DNA of 64,000 nucleotides, from NCBI GenBank assembly GCA_001939145.1, contig LSRX01000427.1:175966-239965 (forward strand). The letters run 5' to 3'. A program made the position numbers and the translations under genes. This DNA comes from Symbiodinium microadriaticum. Taxonomy: Eukaryota > Sar > Dinophyceae > Suessiales > Symbiodiniaceae. The notes beneath the pieces were generated by a model. That model was not told where the DNA came from, searched no databases, and saw nothing but the letters and a program-made list of their open reading frames with translations. Below are positions 20,971 through 32,717 of this stretch, one piece after another. Each line of letters starts with the position of its first letter. Position 1 is the first letter of the stretch.

Positions 20971-23900
20971 TGTACCAGTACTAGCATCAGCACCAGTACC
21001 ACTATTGAAATATACGCAGTATGGTATGCAGAGATGTAAACATGGGTGCCAAGAAGCATGCGGCTGGACAGGCAGCAGCCTCTGACTCATTGGCCTCACC
21101 AAATTGAGGCGAGAGCGCAGTCTGCGCAGCCATAGGAAAAATGATGCCTCTGCCAGGACCTGAAGCACGAACGAGTAGTTGTTCTATTCACAGTGCCATG
21201 TGGGTCCTTACCATGACAAGCCATGATACACTATGACAACATGCCCTCAACTGAAGCTTGATTCAAAAGTCCCAACTGGGGATTCTCAAAACCTCCAGTC
21301 AATGTAGTTCGTCTAGAATCAGAAAGCTGAGCGTGGCCCGCCCGGATCATGCGCATAACCACCCAAACCGAGGTGAGGCCAAACCATCTAGCAGTGTCTT
21401 AGGTCTCTCGTGGCGCGGGACACATCGCTTCGGCCCCAGTCCAGCACTCTGTCGCGCAGTCGAAGACTCAGGCCAGGGCAATTAAAACCGTTGTGATCTC
21501 CACGATGCGCTCCAAAACAATCAGCGGGAACACGATGAACATTGCCTGGTGGGTGCAACTCTGCCGGCAGAACGAAACTTGTCTGACATGGTTGCAGCTT
21601 CTGCATGTCTGGCATGTACCGTAAACGGCAACTTAATTGATCTCTGAATTCCGAGGAGCTGGAATCAACAGTGCCAGTGCCACCACCCTTGCGGACCTTG
21701 ACAATTGACTACGATGCCCTGCTGGTGTGAGCTCTGAAACTGCGCCACCAAGAGGCACGACAGATGGCACCACATCCCAGCTGGACCGATACAAAGAATC
21801 CAGGAAGGACATGAGCGCCCCATACATCATGTGAGGATGCAGCTCCTGAGAGTCTGTAGGTTGACGCATCCCGGCTTCCCCGTTAGCAGTGAGACACCCA
21901 AACCAAGTGCACGAAACGATTCACTGGGGCAGCAAACCCAATAATGCGGCAAGCGCTCATCGAAATCCATGGAGGGTGAGCGGCGGAGTGACCTCGAGCT
22001 TGTCTTCCTGGCTGCATCGGTGTCATGACCAGGATTCCGTCAGGTAAGAGCCCTGACCGCAGACCCAATCGGTTTACACACTCCGCCCTTGAATCCGTAG
22101 GGGCAGCACTTGGGAGACATAGAGGAAGCCATCGCCGCGTCATTGATGCCTGTTTGCTGCATCTGGGTCTGCTGATGTCTGTGACGCTTGCATGCGGTGT
22201 CGAAATGATGAGCACAGAAGCAGTTGATCCCAAAGAGGAACAAGGAACGAACAACAGTTCAGCTCTCTGGCAACGAGTTCTTCAATATGTCAAGCAATGC
22301 CCATGCTATGCGGATCAGGCACGTGCCATCCCTGGTCTAGAGCCCCGTGCCAACCAGTGGCAAGCGACTCCGCGAGCTTTCCATGGCAGGCAGCTGAGTT
22401 TCTGACACACTGCCACCGTACTATGCAGATTGATGATTTCATGTTGGGCTCATCAATCCACGAGATCCGCCTCAAATCCCTGATGCAGGGTGGAGTTGCG
22501 CAAGTTGACGAGGCATGTATTCAGCAGTCGGGACTCTTACTGCGAATGCCTGTGATGGAACCTAACAGCAGAGCCATGCCCGATCCAATACAAGATCAAG
22601 CCTTTTAGTAGCAGTGGCAAGTAATGAACCTACTATGCCCATGACGAACTAATCGGCGAATCAATCAAATCCCGACGACTCGGCAAACTGACAATTTGCT
22701 TCACTTGCCGACCTTGAGTCGTAACGGCCACGGTAGGTAGCGATTCTGCAGCAAACCTACTGGACCTGCAATGGGGGGTACAGGTACACGTCTAGCAATC
22801 ACCCTGCTAGCCTGTTAGAAGATGTTTACAGTTGCATTGAGAGGTCGAACTGACCTGTGGGCTCGTGTCGGGTCAGCTTGCATGGTTGTAACCTGCCAAA
22901 AAGCTTCCACCGCCTTGGGTGACAAGCGATAGCGAACTGCGCGGCGGCGAGATGTGCAAAGCCTCACCATAGTCTCTGACTTTGAGTAGCAGTTACCTTA
23001 AGCCACACGATGAACAACTCGCAACCGCGTCCTTTTGTGAGGCGGGGAAGTTACGCTCTCTAGCAACACAACACTGCCAGGGTAGGCGAGGCGCCCTGGC
23101 TGGAAAGTCTCCGCCTCATCAAAGATGGCCCACCAAGGTAGCAGCTCTGGCCTCGGATTGCCGCCGATGGCATTCTTCATGTCATTCAACAATGAAGAAT
23201 GTGGACAGAATAGTTTGAGATCTCTATACTCAAGCCTCCAGCATGCCTTGTTCTGAGTCTTCGTGCTGGCTGCTGATAGCCGCCGAATCCACCTGCTGGC
23301 CATGGCAACGTTGCTCACCCTTCTCGACGTCACGGTTGCATAGATTTTCGCACTCACTATCATGTTTCAACATCAAGTAGTAGCACTGAGCACCGAAATC
23401 GCTGAGCACTTGCGGTTGTAGCGGCTATGAACACGTTTGCGAAGCGGCCAAGCCTGGCCTGGACTCCGATTGCCATCAGCGCTCGTGCAACAGCTGCTCG
23501 GCGTCCACGCGGTCTTCGCGTGTAGAGCCGAACGGACTGGGCAGGAGCAATGCTCGGATGCCCAGATTCTCCAGCAAGCGCTGTGTTATCAATCTATTGT
23601 CTTCCATATTCTCCCTTCATGCCCAAGGGCTGGAATCGAGCATGTTACAAAGCGTTACAAACGCTTCTCAACTCTTTGCCCGAGCACACACCAGGCATCC
23701 CGTAACCAAGTTCCGCACGATGTCTGCAGCTGTTACCTTGCATGCTTCGAGTGCCGCAGTTGCCGAGTGAAGGCTGACAGTACCCTTCTCTGAGAGCTCG
23801 CAACTCAATTTCGAATTCAGTTCCAAGAAAGCTGCCGACGCTTTAAAACCCTACGGTCCGACATCCGTGGTTCACGTCGATCCGTCAGCTGCATGCGCGG

Positions 23901-24256
23901 TGCTCTAGCAGGGCTTGAGCAATCGTCAAGGTCTCCACAGTCACCTTCCAGAATGCAGTAGAACAATGATACGTGATTGTGGTCATCATGAGGTGCCGGT
24001 GGACCTGATTAGGTATGAGATGCTGTGAGGCGACGTGCCTACAACAAGCTGATGCAAGCTTCAAGGTACACCTCCATGATCCTCCGTGCATGTGTCCATG
24101 ACTCCAGTACTGCCACGGTCAATCTGACACACCTTGCAAACGGCAGCAGCACTGGCAGCAATGTTGCTGCGAGCAATGAGTTCGTGCCGTGTGCACCAGC
24201 GCTGCTAAAACTACAGATTTCAAACATCGTGGATGAGGAGTAGCAGCAAAGCACTC
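20971..24256. other. Unassigned sequence
   Basis: Short frames only, up to 126 codons, with no recognised motif. No simple repeat or long inverted repeat was seen. Confidence 0.55.
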
Positions 24257-24574
24257 TCAACATACGTGGTATCCGCAAGCTGATCTGGACGAGGGTTTCT
24301 CTTGTGTGAAGCTGTCGACACAGCTTCTTTCAGCGGAGTGAATGCAAACAAACGCAAGAGTCACGATGCAAACCACGAATGACACGGCAACGAACAGAAC
24401 CACGAACCTTAGCAGAAAGGCGAAAACTGCCTCTGGACCACCACACTGTACGGCAACTTCGCCTGGGCCTTTGGAAGCATCGACGAAGTCTGCCAATGGA
24501 ATCCTCAATTCAGTCTCGAACAGTTTAGCTTGATCTGCCACGGAAACGGCAGCTTGCAGTGGGAGCGAAATCAA
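24257..24574 (-). CDS. Hypothetical small protein or exon with one membrane helix
   Basis: The frame is 105 codons from a TTG and is closed by an upstream TAA four codons earlier, so no ATG supports a start. The predicted chain has a mixed, acidic first half (residues about 10-45) followed by a strongly hydrophobic segment at about residues 50-77, FAFLLRFVVLFVAVSFVVC and following, long enough for a transmembrane helix, then a Cys/Ser-rich tail. Length alone is within chance. The even residue use in the first half makes an exon plausible. I do not recognise the family. Confidence 0.15.
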   Translation of the reverse strand: MISLPLQAAVSVADQAKLFETELRIPLADFVDASKGPGEVAVQCGGPEAVFAFLLRFVVLFVAVSFVVCIVTLAFVCIHSAERSCVDSFTQEKPSSRSACGYHVC

Positions 24575-24838
24575 ATTCCAAATTTAGCGGGCCAGGCATG
24601 CCTGCAAACTGATCCCCGGGACCCTTCGAGGAATTGCACTGCCACCACGCACCTCGGCTCGGCTGAGTCATACAACTGCAGAAACTGGCTATCGTGCGCG
24701 GTATGAGTGAAGCATCTCCAGCGATTCTGCGACACACAAGGCTGCCAAGTCGCGGAGGTAGCTGCTCGGCGCCCTCTCCGAATATTGACAGCTCTGCACC
24801 ATCCTCGCAGGCGGTGAGCAGGAATTGGCCCACATACC
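24575..24838. other. Unassigned sequence before the ACGC repeat
   Basis: Both strands stay open through here into the microsatellite (24525-25010 minus, 24694-25017 plus), but the frames owe their length to the repeat and show no motif. Confidence 0.5.
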
Positions 24839-24853
24839 TCACGCACGCACACA

Positions 24854-24922
<69 letters not shown>
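24839..24922 (+). repeat. Compound microsatellite (ACGC)n (AC)n
   Basis: ACGC units run to about 24896 with one AC insertion near the start, then AC dinucleotides to 24922. CG-containing units in alternating purine-pyrimidine order could adopt Z-DNA, which is inference. Confidence 0.95.
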
Positions 24923-26811
24923 GAACGAATGGCCAGTTCCGACTCCGACTGTCTTGCCACTCACGCTCAGGTGCTCTAGAGCCTGCAGGTCTGCTTGGGC
25001 CACATGTCACAGCTTAGAAGGCACCAGGCGTCCTGCCTTGATACATCCCACACCAAATAGAACCAGGACGACACAACCCTCTGTGACAACAAAAATGCAT
25101 GCAACCTGCAAGTGGTGCATGGGATATCTGATCAAAACGACTGGGTCTCTGGCAATGCATGCCAGCAAGTGCCTGGGCATGTTTGGAGCTTGCAGTCCAG
25201 GGTAACGCGACGGGCAAATTAAGCTCAACAAGCACTCCGTCACGTGAACTGCCCGCAAAACCGCAGCTTTCTGGATTTCGTGGTGCTGAGTGGCCATCTG
25301 CGATTCGCCGCCACAGCTGATCCTGCGCCATCGGGCAGCATTTTTTTGTGGGAGAAGCAAGCAGCCAGAATTAGGGAGCTCGGTGTGGCAACTACCGTGC
25401 ACACATGCCTACATGGCCTGCATGGGCAAACTTCTCAGTTCGAATCGGATGCTTTCTACCAGGCGAGTGTGAGAAATCGTGACAACATGTCAATGTGTTG
25501 CGGAACGAAGTAATGAACCAAATCAACAAACTGGGCGCTGCAGTCAGCCTTGTCTTGTCTTACAACCCGCAAAAACCACGAAAACTTGTCGCGCCCCAGG
25601 TTTCAGGGGCAGCAATGACAGCTCGGAGGATGCCATGGCACTGGACAAGGAGGCATTCTTTGCAAACCCACTCGTGGCTCTCGGTACGGCTGTCGGCTGT
25701 GGGATTCAAGGGAGGCAGCTGTGCAAAAACGGCGTGTTCGCCTCCTCTAGTCTCTAAATATCTCGCAGGCCGAAGCTGCTTGTCACGCGGTCTCTGAAGT
25801 AGCAGTGCCGAATTTGCTCAGCTTCTCTTGATCCGCGGTCTGCACGTGTGCAAGGTTTGTGGTGCACAAACGAGGAGGCATGCTGAGTATCTCTGCCAAA
25901 CCGAGCCCTCCAAAGCATCCACGATGACAAACCTGGCTAGCTGTAAGAGGCAGGCCAGCGGCCAAATTCCGTCCTGCAAGGGGAGCGACAAATACCCCCT
26001 CCTCGAATCTGTGCAGCATAGACAAGTCTATCAACCTTTTATGAATTAACCCAACTTTGGCTGGCCTACCGCAAACATGACGAGCAGCTGCTCTGGCACA
26101 AGCTTTTGGTTTCCCTCAATTTCTAGCCTGTTGTGAAACAAGGCCTCGTCGTCCTGATCATCTTCCGTACACTCCAGTGCCTCAGCATCGTGAACGACCC
26201 CTATGCTGACAATAAACTCCGATCATCATGAGCTCTGAATGCCTCTGGATCTCAACTGCTGGCAAAAAAGGTTCTTGACGATGTATTTCTCTTTCCGCAC
26301 GACAGAATGCGCTGCTACATCTTGTGAATGCGGCTCGACGGCGTTTGCCGATGGGCGGTTGGGGAAGGTAGGTGTGCATGACAAGAAGAACCGCAATGAT
26401 CATCTTTTCCCGGATCCATTCACTGAGCAGAACACTAAGGCTCGGGCTGTGCGCAAAAGATGTGGTGGCTCCACGAGTTTGTGCACCTTGCTGTTGTGTT
26501 CTTTAACACCGGAAGCTCGCCAGGACGGAAGGTCGCAAATGGTTGGGACTGGATTTCTGCGGTGGTGTCACTATGTCTTTTGCTGATGTAGGGGCTCAAT
26601 CATGACAGGCTTGACAGGGTCAGGCCTCAAGGGTTCACGTGTGCCAACTGTAACCGTAACCAACGGCGGGATGGGGAGGTGTGGTGGTGCGATCATCTTG
26701 CCTGTGCGACCTTGGAATCATCGCCACGTCTGAAGCACGTTGCTTCTCAGGCCTGATTGCGGTGGCACAACTTGAAGCACAAACCTGCGATGCGGCGTTT
26801 CACGCGGATCT
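24923..26811. other. Unassigned sequence
   Basis: Frames up to 131 codons, none with a motif I know. The last 200 bases (26600-26811) have no frame of note and lead into the telomere-like repeat. Confidence 0.55.
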
Positions 26812-27247
26812 CTAAAGGGCTCAAGGTTTAGGGCTTACGGCTTTCGGGTTTACGGCTCAGGGCTCTAGGGCTTAGGGTTCGGGGGCGCAGGGCTTGGGGC
26901 ATAAGGTTTAGGGCTTTAGGGCTCAAGGTTTAGGGCTTACGGCTTTCGGGTTCAGGGCTCAGGGTTCTAGGGCTTAGGGTTCGGGGGCGCAGGGCTTGGG
27001 GCTTAAGGTTTAGGGCTTTAGGGCTCAAGGTTTAGGGCTTACGGCTTTCGGGTTCAGGGCTCAGGGTTCTAGGGCTTAGGGTTCGGGGGCGCAGGGCTTG
27101 GGGCTTAAGGTTTAGGGCTTTAGGGCTCAAGGTTTAGGGCTTACGGCTTTCGGGTTTAGGGCTCAGGGTTCTAGGGCTTAGGGTTCAGAGGCCCAGGGCT
27201 TGGGGCTTAAGGTTTAGGGTTTTAAGGCTCAAGGTTTAGGGCTCATA
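26812..27247 (+). repeat. Telomere-like higher-order repeat, 102-bp period
   Basis: The block is made of degenerate TTTAGGG-like words (TTTAGGGCT, CTTAGGGTT, TTCAGGGCT) with G-rich inserts such as GGTTCGGGGGCGCAGGGCTTG. The word TCAAGGTTTAGGGC recurs at 26821, 26923, 27025, 27127 and 27229, exactly 102 bases apart each time, so about four full units and a part are present. The units are near identical except in the last copy. The G-rich strand is the plus strand. TTTAGGG is a telomere repeat type in plants and several algae including dinoflagellates. The period shows that the block spread by tandem duplication of an already degenerate unit and was not made by telomerase as it stands. Confidence 0.92.
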
Positions 27248-27264
27248 CCCGGATGCGCCGAAAC

Positions 27265-27316
27265 CCCCCCTAACATAAATCCAAACTCCCGGAAATCAGC
27301 TTTTATATTAGGGGGA
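27265..27316. repeat. Hairpin with C-rich and G-rich arms
   Basis: CCCCCCTAACATAAA at 27265-27279 faces TTTATATTAGGGGGA at 27302-27316. The arms pair over about 14 bases with one mismatch, around a 22-base loop. It sits just after the telomere-like block. Confidence 0.75.
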
Positions 27317-27404
27317 GGGGGGCCCGTTCACAACCTGCCAAACGAAGAACTAGACAACATGATATTCTGCGATTTCTGTTGTGCTGTAACTTAACGCGTC
27401 ACGC

Positions 27405-27750
27405 GTGATAAGGCTATTTTATGAAGCGAAAATGTCATATTCTAGTTTAGTCTGTTATGTTGTATTTGTTCGGTGCCAGTATAGCCTGTTCTATCCTGCT
27501 CCATTACATTCTTCTGTGTTACGTCATACTATATTACGTTGTATAACGTTATACTGTACTGTATTATGTCATACTGCGTTATACCAGATGTCATATTGTT
27601 TGTGCCCTCATAAACTCAATCAGCATGATACGGACCAATGTGATTTGACATGGCATGATGCGATATGTTGCGATACTAACTGTTTGATCCTATATGATGC
27701 TTTGTGATGCCGCTTGATATGATGTGATATGATATGATATAGTGGTATGA
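27405..27750 (+). repeat. Degenerate pentanucleotide-like AT-rich block
   Basis: Short words of 5 or 10 bases recur: ATACT, GTTAT, CATAC, TGATA and TGATG, ending in TGATATGATGTGATATGATA near 27715-27735. The composition is lower in GC than its surroundings. Frames through it are short and probably meaningless. Similar blocks lie at 49239-49325 and 49799-49960. Confidence 0.7.
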
Positions 27751-28450
27751 TATTGCATGTACCATTCATCTTACAGAAGCATGCTTAGCGAAAAGCAAGC
27801 GAAGGGGGTTGGGAAAGGGCGCAAACCTTCTTGCAGGCACCATTCTGGGACGATACACGAAGATTGGCAGTGCCGCGCTGTACTTTTGATGCAACGCTTG
27901 CATCGAAGTTGGGGACAGCTGTGCAAGTTTGAAATTTCACACTATCGGATGGGAGCCAAAAAATGAACTGAGGGCGTCACATGGGGCTAACTATCTCATC
28001 GCAAGATGAAGATGTTCTCGTATGTCGTGTCTTGCGTCTTTCTCTGCGTATGTAATCGTGTCTTTCGCATGCAGTGGAACTCATGCAGGTATTATACGTA
28101 CCGCCTACGAGCATAACGAAAACAGCGCCGTGTGAAGAAACCATCAAGACCACAACAGAACTTGCAAAACCACGGCCAAAAATACAAGCAGAACAAGAAA
28201 GTCGAGAAACCAAAAGATCATGGGAGCCCCCTGCTCGAAGGCCATGCGAACCAAAATACTGCGAAGCAAGCGAGACTAGAAGCACAAACGAAACCACCGC
28301 CAAAATGCCAAAAACGCCAAACGGCCACGAATCCTAGAAGCAGTGGAAACGCTCCAAAGCCGCTAAGCAAATGCAAGCAGGCTACCAAAAAAAATAAGCC
28401 GGCGGTAAAACAGCCCTCGTATTCTGATGAGCTCTCGGTTGTAGCACTCT
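27751..28450 (+). other. Unassigned; A/C-rich strand from about 28080
   Basis: From about 28080 to 28440 the plus strand is rich in A and C and poor in T. Two overlapping frames, 28074-28337 and 28132-28452, therefore read as Lys/Pro/Thr/Glu-rich peptides. Because both frames look alike, I read this as strand-biased composition and not a gene. Similar A/C-rich stretches lie at 31040-31165 and 38230-38450. Confidence 0.5.
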
Positions 28451-30217
28451 GAAATTTGGTTCGGCGCTACTCTGTGAAGTTAGGATCGGGGGCTAGACTC
28501 TAACATTGAACAACAGTAAGCTCAACAAGCCTGGGATCATGCCGAACTTCAGAACTTGAATCGAGGCATCGAGGCCCCGGCCGGAGATGATGCACTGACC
28601 TGGCAAATGCGGCAAGCCCGGTGACACCCCGGCAATCCCAGTCCTGCTGCAATGAGAACCTATCTTTCACCGCTTAGGGCTTCTACGGCGTGCGCGAACA
28701 TGTGGAAACAATCTGCAACTGGCAATGATGAACCTCACAAATCTAGCCGACGAATGAAACCGAGCACCTCCACAGTGGCAGGTTCATGTCCGCCTGCGAC
28801 ACCAGCATTGAGCAAATCCACACCTGAGGCATGTTCCCGTAGAATCTCGGCTCAGCGTGAAAGCTTCGCGACAAACATCGTTCGGTCGAAATGGCCATCC
28901 GTGGGCAGAAAACCTCTGTAAGCTTCAAAACAGTAAGCAGCTTCTTGTGGTAGCTTTTTGCAAAAGCACAATTCTCAGCTCCGAGCCAAGTCCAAGCGGA
29001 GTTTGTTTGACCCGCGTGGGTCCTTGACAGAACCCATTGGATTCAGGATGCAAGCGTTAGACCACACAGGCGTGTCAAGGTGAAGCGGGGAAGGTTCCAA
29101 ACTCAAAACAGCCATCACAAGAGCAGTTGGCGGGCCTGGCCTGCAGTCTGGCTTACGGCGGTCCTTTGCTGCCATGCCAGGTTTGGGCCTTTCCCGGAGA
29201 CGTTGGGTCATGAATGGCTTGCCATTCTGGCAGGATGCAGCTTTCCGGGATGCAACAACAACACAATAAACTTGCGTAAAAAAATCATCCGGCACTCACC
29301 ATTTTGTAGCCGTCCTCCCCCCCCCCTGCCACCAACCCATCCGCGCTCAGAGCCGGGAGCCTGCCGAATTCGTAAACGGAATCACACATATCAACCTATT
29401 TGACAACACCCGAACCACCCCGGTCTGAGACTCTACAGGCTCCGGCTTGGAATGGTGTACCCTGAATTGGACGACGACATAGCACTCGCACCAGCAGCCA
29501 CGCCTCAGCAGTCTTTGGAGGGGGTGCCATTGTGGTGTACTGACTTTGCCATCTTTGCACAGTGACGGCGCACCTGTCGTCGGCCATTGCAACGGCAAGC
29601 CGGCGAGGTCGGCGCCTTTTGCCTGCATTCGACGTAGGGATTCGTTGCCTCCTGCATCCGCGTCTTTCGATTCGGGTTGGCGCACAATGTATATTTCGCA
29701 ACCATTCCATATTACTCCTGTCCAACATTATTGGGACACATTTCCCTTCATCTGACGAGGTCCATCTCGCCCAATGCCATGCCAGGCATGCCGGTGTGGA
29801 AGATCTTGGCAGGCAAATCAAGCTTGGGATAGCTTGTGCACATAGCTCCGTTAGCCAGCAGTCTCAGTCAATGCGGCTCCGAGCTCACGGCATGCTCGTA
29901 GTTCCTTTTCTTGGCAGGGCCTTGCGGCGACTCATGGGTTTCGAAAGGAAGCAGACCTCTCTCTCTGGGTGGTGCATGTGGAAGGAAATGCGACATCACC
30001 GACGGTGAAGCCATGATCGTGATGTGACACATGCTCTTTACTGAAGCTCTTGTTAAGCCAGCACAGCAGTGTGAATGTCTTGGTGTTTGTGTTTTTTATG
30101 CATAGTCTCCAGGACTACAGGTCACATTCACAGTAGGATGCATGGTCCAAGGGGTCTGCTGAAACAGAGCGCTGGGCATGGGATGCTGCATTAGGTACTA
30201 GGTACTAGGCACTGGCA
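28451..30217. other. Unassigned sequence
   Basis: Frames up to 148 codons (29562-30008 plus) without a motif. No repeats apart from a short CCCCCCCCC run near 29317. Confidence 0.55.
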
Positions 30218-30281
30218 CTATGTACTGGCACTAGTAAGAATACGAATACTAGTACTACTAGTACTACTGCTACTACTAATG

Positions 30282-30631
<350 letters not shown>

Positions 30632-30690
30632 CTTGCAGCACAACTACTATTACCATTACAGCGTGCCGGGAACTTAGAGCAACTATTTGT

Positions 30691-30900
30691 GCAAGATTGC
30701 CACGCAATCTTGCAATCTTGGTTTCTCTGGCTAGTTTACCTTTTAGACCAAGATTGCGACCAAGATTTCCAAGCAATCTCGCAATCTTGGTCTCCAAAAC
30801 GTAAACTAGTCGGCGAGACAGTGGCGCAAGTGGGGGGAGCAAGATTGCAAGCAATCTTGCAATGACAAAGATGACCAAGATTGCCAAGACGGTTCCGCAA
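30691..30900. repeat. Cluster of GCAAGATTGC palindromes and nested inverted repeat
   Basis: GCAAGATTGC and its complement GCAATCTTGC, or close variants, occur about nine times in 200 bases. Two pairs are perfect hairpins: 30691-30713 (10-bp arms, loop CAC) and 30839-30860 (10-bp arms, 2-base centre). Between them is a longer imperfect inverted repeat, 30724-30757 against 30781-30818, sharing CTAGTTTAC and ACCAAGATTGC. A further CCAAGATTGCC and an ACTAGTT word lie at 30884-30908. This could be a foldback transposon, a protein-binding array or the end of a mobile element. No frame supports a protein. Confidence 0.85.
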
Positions 30901-31029
30901 ACTAGTTGTTCTAAAGTCTCGGCACAATGTACTGCTACTTCTACAAAACGATACACTGTCAGAGTGCGCATTTTGCGTATTTAGCGCGCTCCTAGACACA
31001 CCAAACACAGCTAGGAATCAGAAATAACC

Positions 31030-31300
31030 ACCACATCGAAGGATGGCCAACGAAACAAAACTGTAAACCCTTGCAGATGCCCTCAACAAACAGCTAAATG
31101 ACAAAAACCAAAAAGACAAAAAACACCACGGCACCAAAGAAACCAACAAACACAATTCCCTGGGACTCCTAGATTTGGCGACCTGTGGCCAGAGAGTCCC
31201 ATAACAAGTTTTTTTTGTTGGTGTGGCTTGATTTTTCGCTTTGTTTGGTTGTCTTGCTCTGTCCCTGGTCGTTTTGCTGGTTTTTGTTGGCTATGTTATT
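31030..31300. repeat. Inverted repeat at an A/C-rich to G/T-rich switch
   Basis: From about 31040 to 31165 the plus strand is A/C-rich and from about 31200 to 31295 it is T/G-rich. The inner arms, CCAACAAACACAATTCC...TGGGACTC at 31143-31168 and GAGTCCCATAACAAG...TTGTTGG at 31194-31221, pair imperfectly, with TGGGACTC/GAGTCCCA matching exactly. The flanks match only in composition. It may be an old foldback element. Confidence 0.6.
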
Positions 31301-32272
31301 ACATGCTGCGATATCCAGGGGTCAACATTACCATGCCCCTCCACCTCACAAGTATGGCAAGAGCTAGCACCTCCGTTGCGGAACAATCTCAACAGGTGCC
31401 TCTTCTTCCACAAAGCCCCTTCCTCCCAGGGTTTCCGGCTGCACCTTGTCCTGGCGCAGAATGTTAACTAGGCGTCTTTTGAGCGCGCAAGAGACCTTGT
31501 GCTCTAACAAAACTTCAGCTGCAACCTCAATCGCAGTAATTATGTCACAGTACCCTGCTCACTGGCTGCCGGACCCATTCTCCGAGAAGGTCAGTGAGTA
31601 TCCGACGCACCTGCAATCTAAATGCCATACCAGGAAGATACTGCGCGTGAGATTGCTGTTGCCTGATTCTCGTCATCGACAGTATTGACCGACCTGAGCA
31701 AAGCTGTGCAGCATTCCAGTGAGGCGATAAACATGAGCAAGGAGCATGTGCAGTCACAAAGGTGTTACACTGACAGATGATCAACTTAGTCTCACCAGAA
31801 AGGCCGATTCCCCTCTGCTGTGATGTGGTCATGCCAGGGGAGGTGGGGCATTCAACTGTCATGCACCTTCGTTTTTGGTTACCGTTCCGGTAGTGGTCCA
31901 ACCGAGGGCTCTGTAATTCCGACGTTCCGGCATTGGCCACCTGCGTGACAGCTTAACTCCACGCACATGTTTGCACGACTTGGAAGCAGACGCCTGGGCT
32001 GAAGGCTTCTCAGCCTCGTAGGATTCGTAGGATGTGTGGGGATCTCATGCTGAAGGAGGATGCGCAGCACAACACTCTTACAGGAAACTATGTCACGTGC
32101 TGCTAGCACTGCTTGCGTTGTGCTCCTCGATGGTCTTCGGTCCAGATCCTGAGCTCGATGCCGCATTTGTCGATGGCTGTATGCTTCGCTTGCTCTGCGT
32201 CTTCGAGGACCGGCTGCGGTTCGACAATGCCTTGGTGAACTGCAGTCTGCAGGCAGTCGCTGCATCTTATTA
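31301..32272. other. Unassigned sequence
   Basis: Frames of 131 (31545-31940 minus) and 128 codons (31879-32265 minus) lack motifs and lie within chance length. Confidence 0.55.
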
Positions 32273-32292
32273 CCCTAAACCCTAAACCCTAA
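32273..32292 (-). repeat. Short interstitial telomeric repeat (CCCTAAA)
   Basis: CCCTAAA, CCCTAAA and CCCTAA follow one another exactly. The C-rich strand is on plus, opposite to the degenerate block at 26812-27247. It is too short for a chromosome end and probably reflects break repair or telomerase action at an internal site. Confidence 0.9.
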
Positions 32293-32717
32293 TGTGCGCG
32301 TTGAGTCTGCATGTCTTTGCCTTCAAAATGCGGCACTTCATGATCTGGCAGCGTCATGCAAAGGCCGAAGCATGCAGCTGTCGGAGTGTGATCTGGTCCA
32401 CACCTGCGAACGTAAACATGCAGGTTGCGCATGTTCGCAATTTTGCGCTTGTTTCTTTTGGGATCCTCAAGAAGAAGGAGCCTACTAGAATCCGAACCAC
32501 AGGCTTTCAACGCTGGAATTGTTCACTTTGTAAAGCTTTCGTAAAAATCAAGGGGGGTTTTGGTTCGGGGTGGCTAGCTGTTGATTGGGGGCCTGAAAGA
32601 AGATCGAAACGCAAACTGAAAACGTGCCGGCTTACGTCGTGCCGCTGACTTGGGGCGGAAAGTGTCTTAAAAACTCATGAGTATTGCGTATTGGTAAGCA
32701 AATTGATGGTGTGTTCT
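32293..32717. other. Unassigned spacer
   Basis: A 118-codon plus frame (32292-32648) has no motif. Nothing else noted. Confidence 0.5.

Noticed and set aside
24525..25205. Frames of 107-161 codons across the ACGC/AC repeat
   Set aside because: Length is owed to the microsatellite, which gives Cys-Val, Ala-Arg-Thr-His and similar runs.
28074..28452. Lys/Pro/Thr-rich plus-strand frames
   Set aside because: Two overlapping frames look alike because the strand is poor in T. No motif.
32480..32510. tRNA-like B box on the minus strand (GGTTCGGATTC)
   Set aside because: Only a partial match, and no A box, anticodon arm or acceptor stem could be assembled around it.
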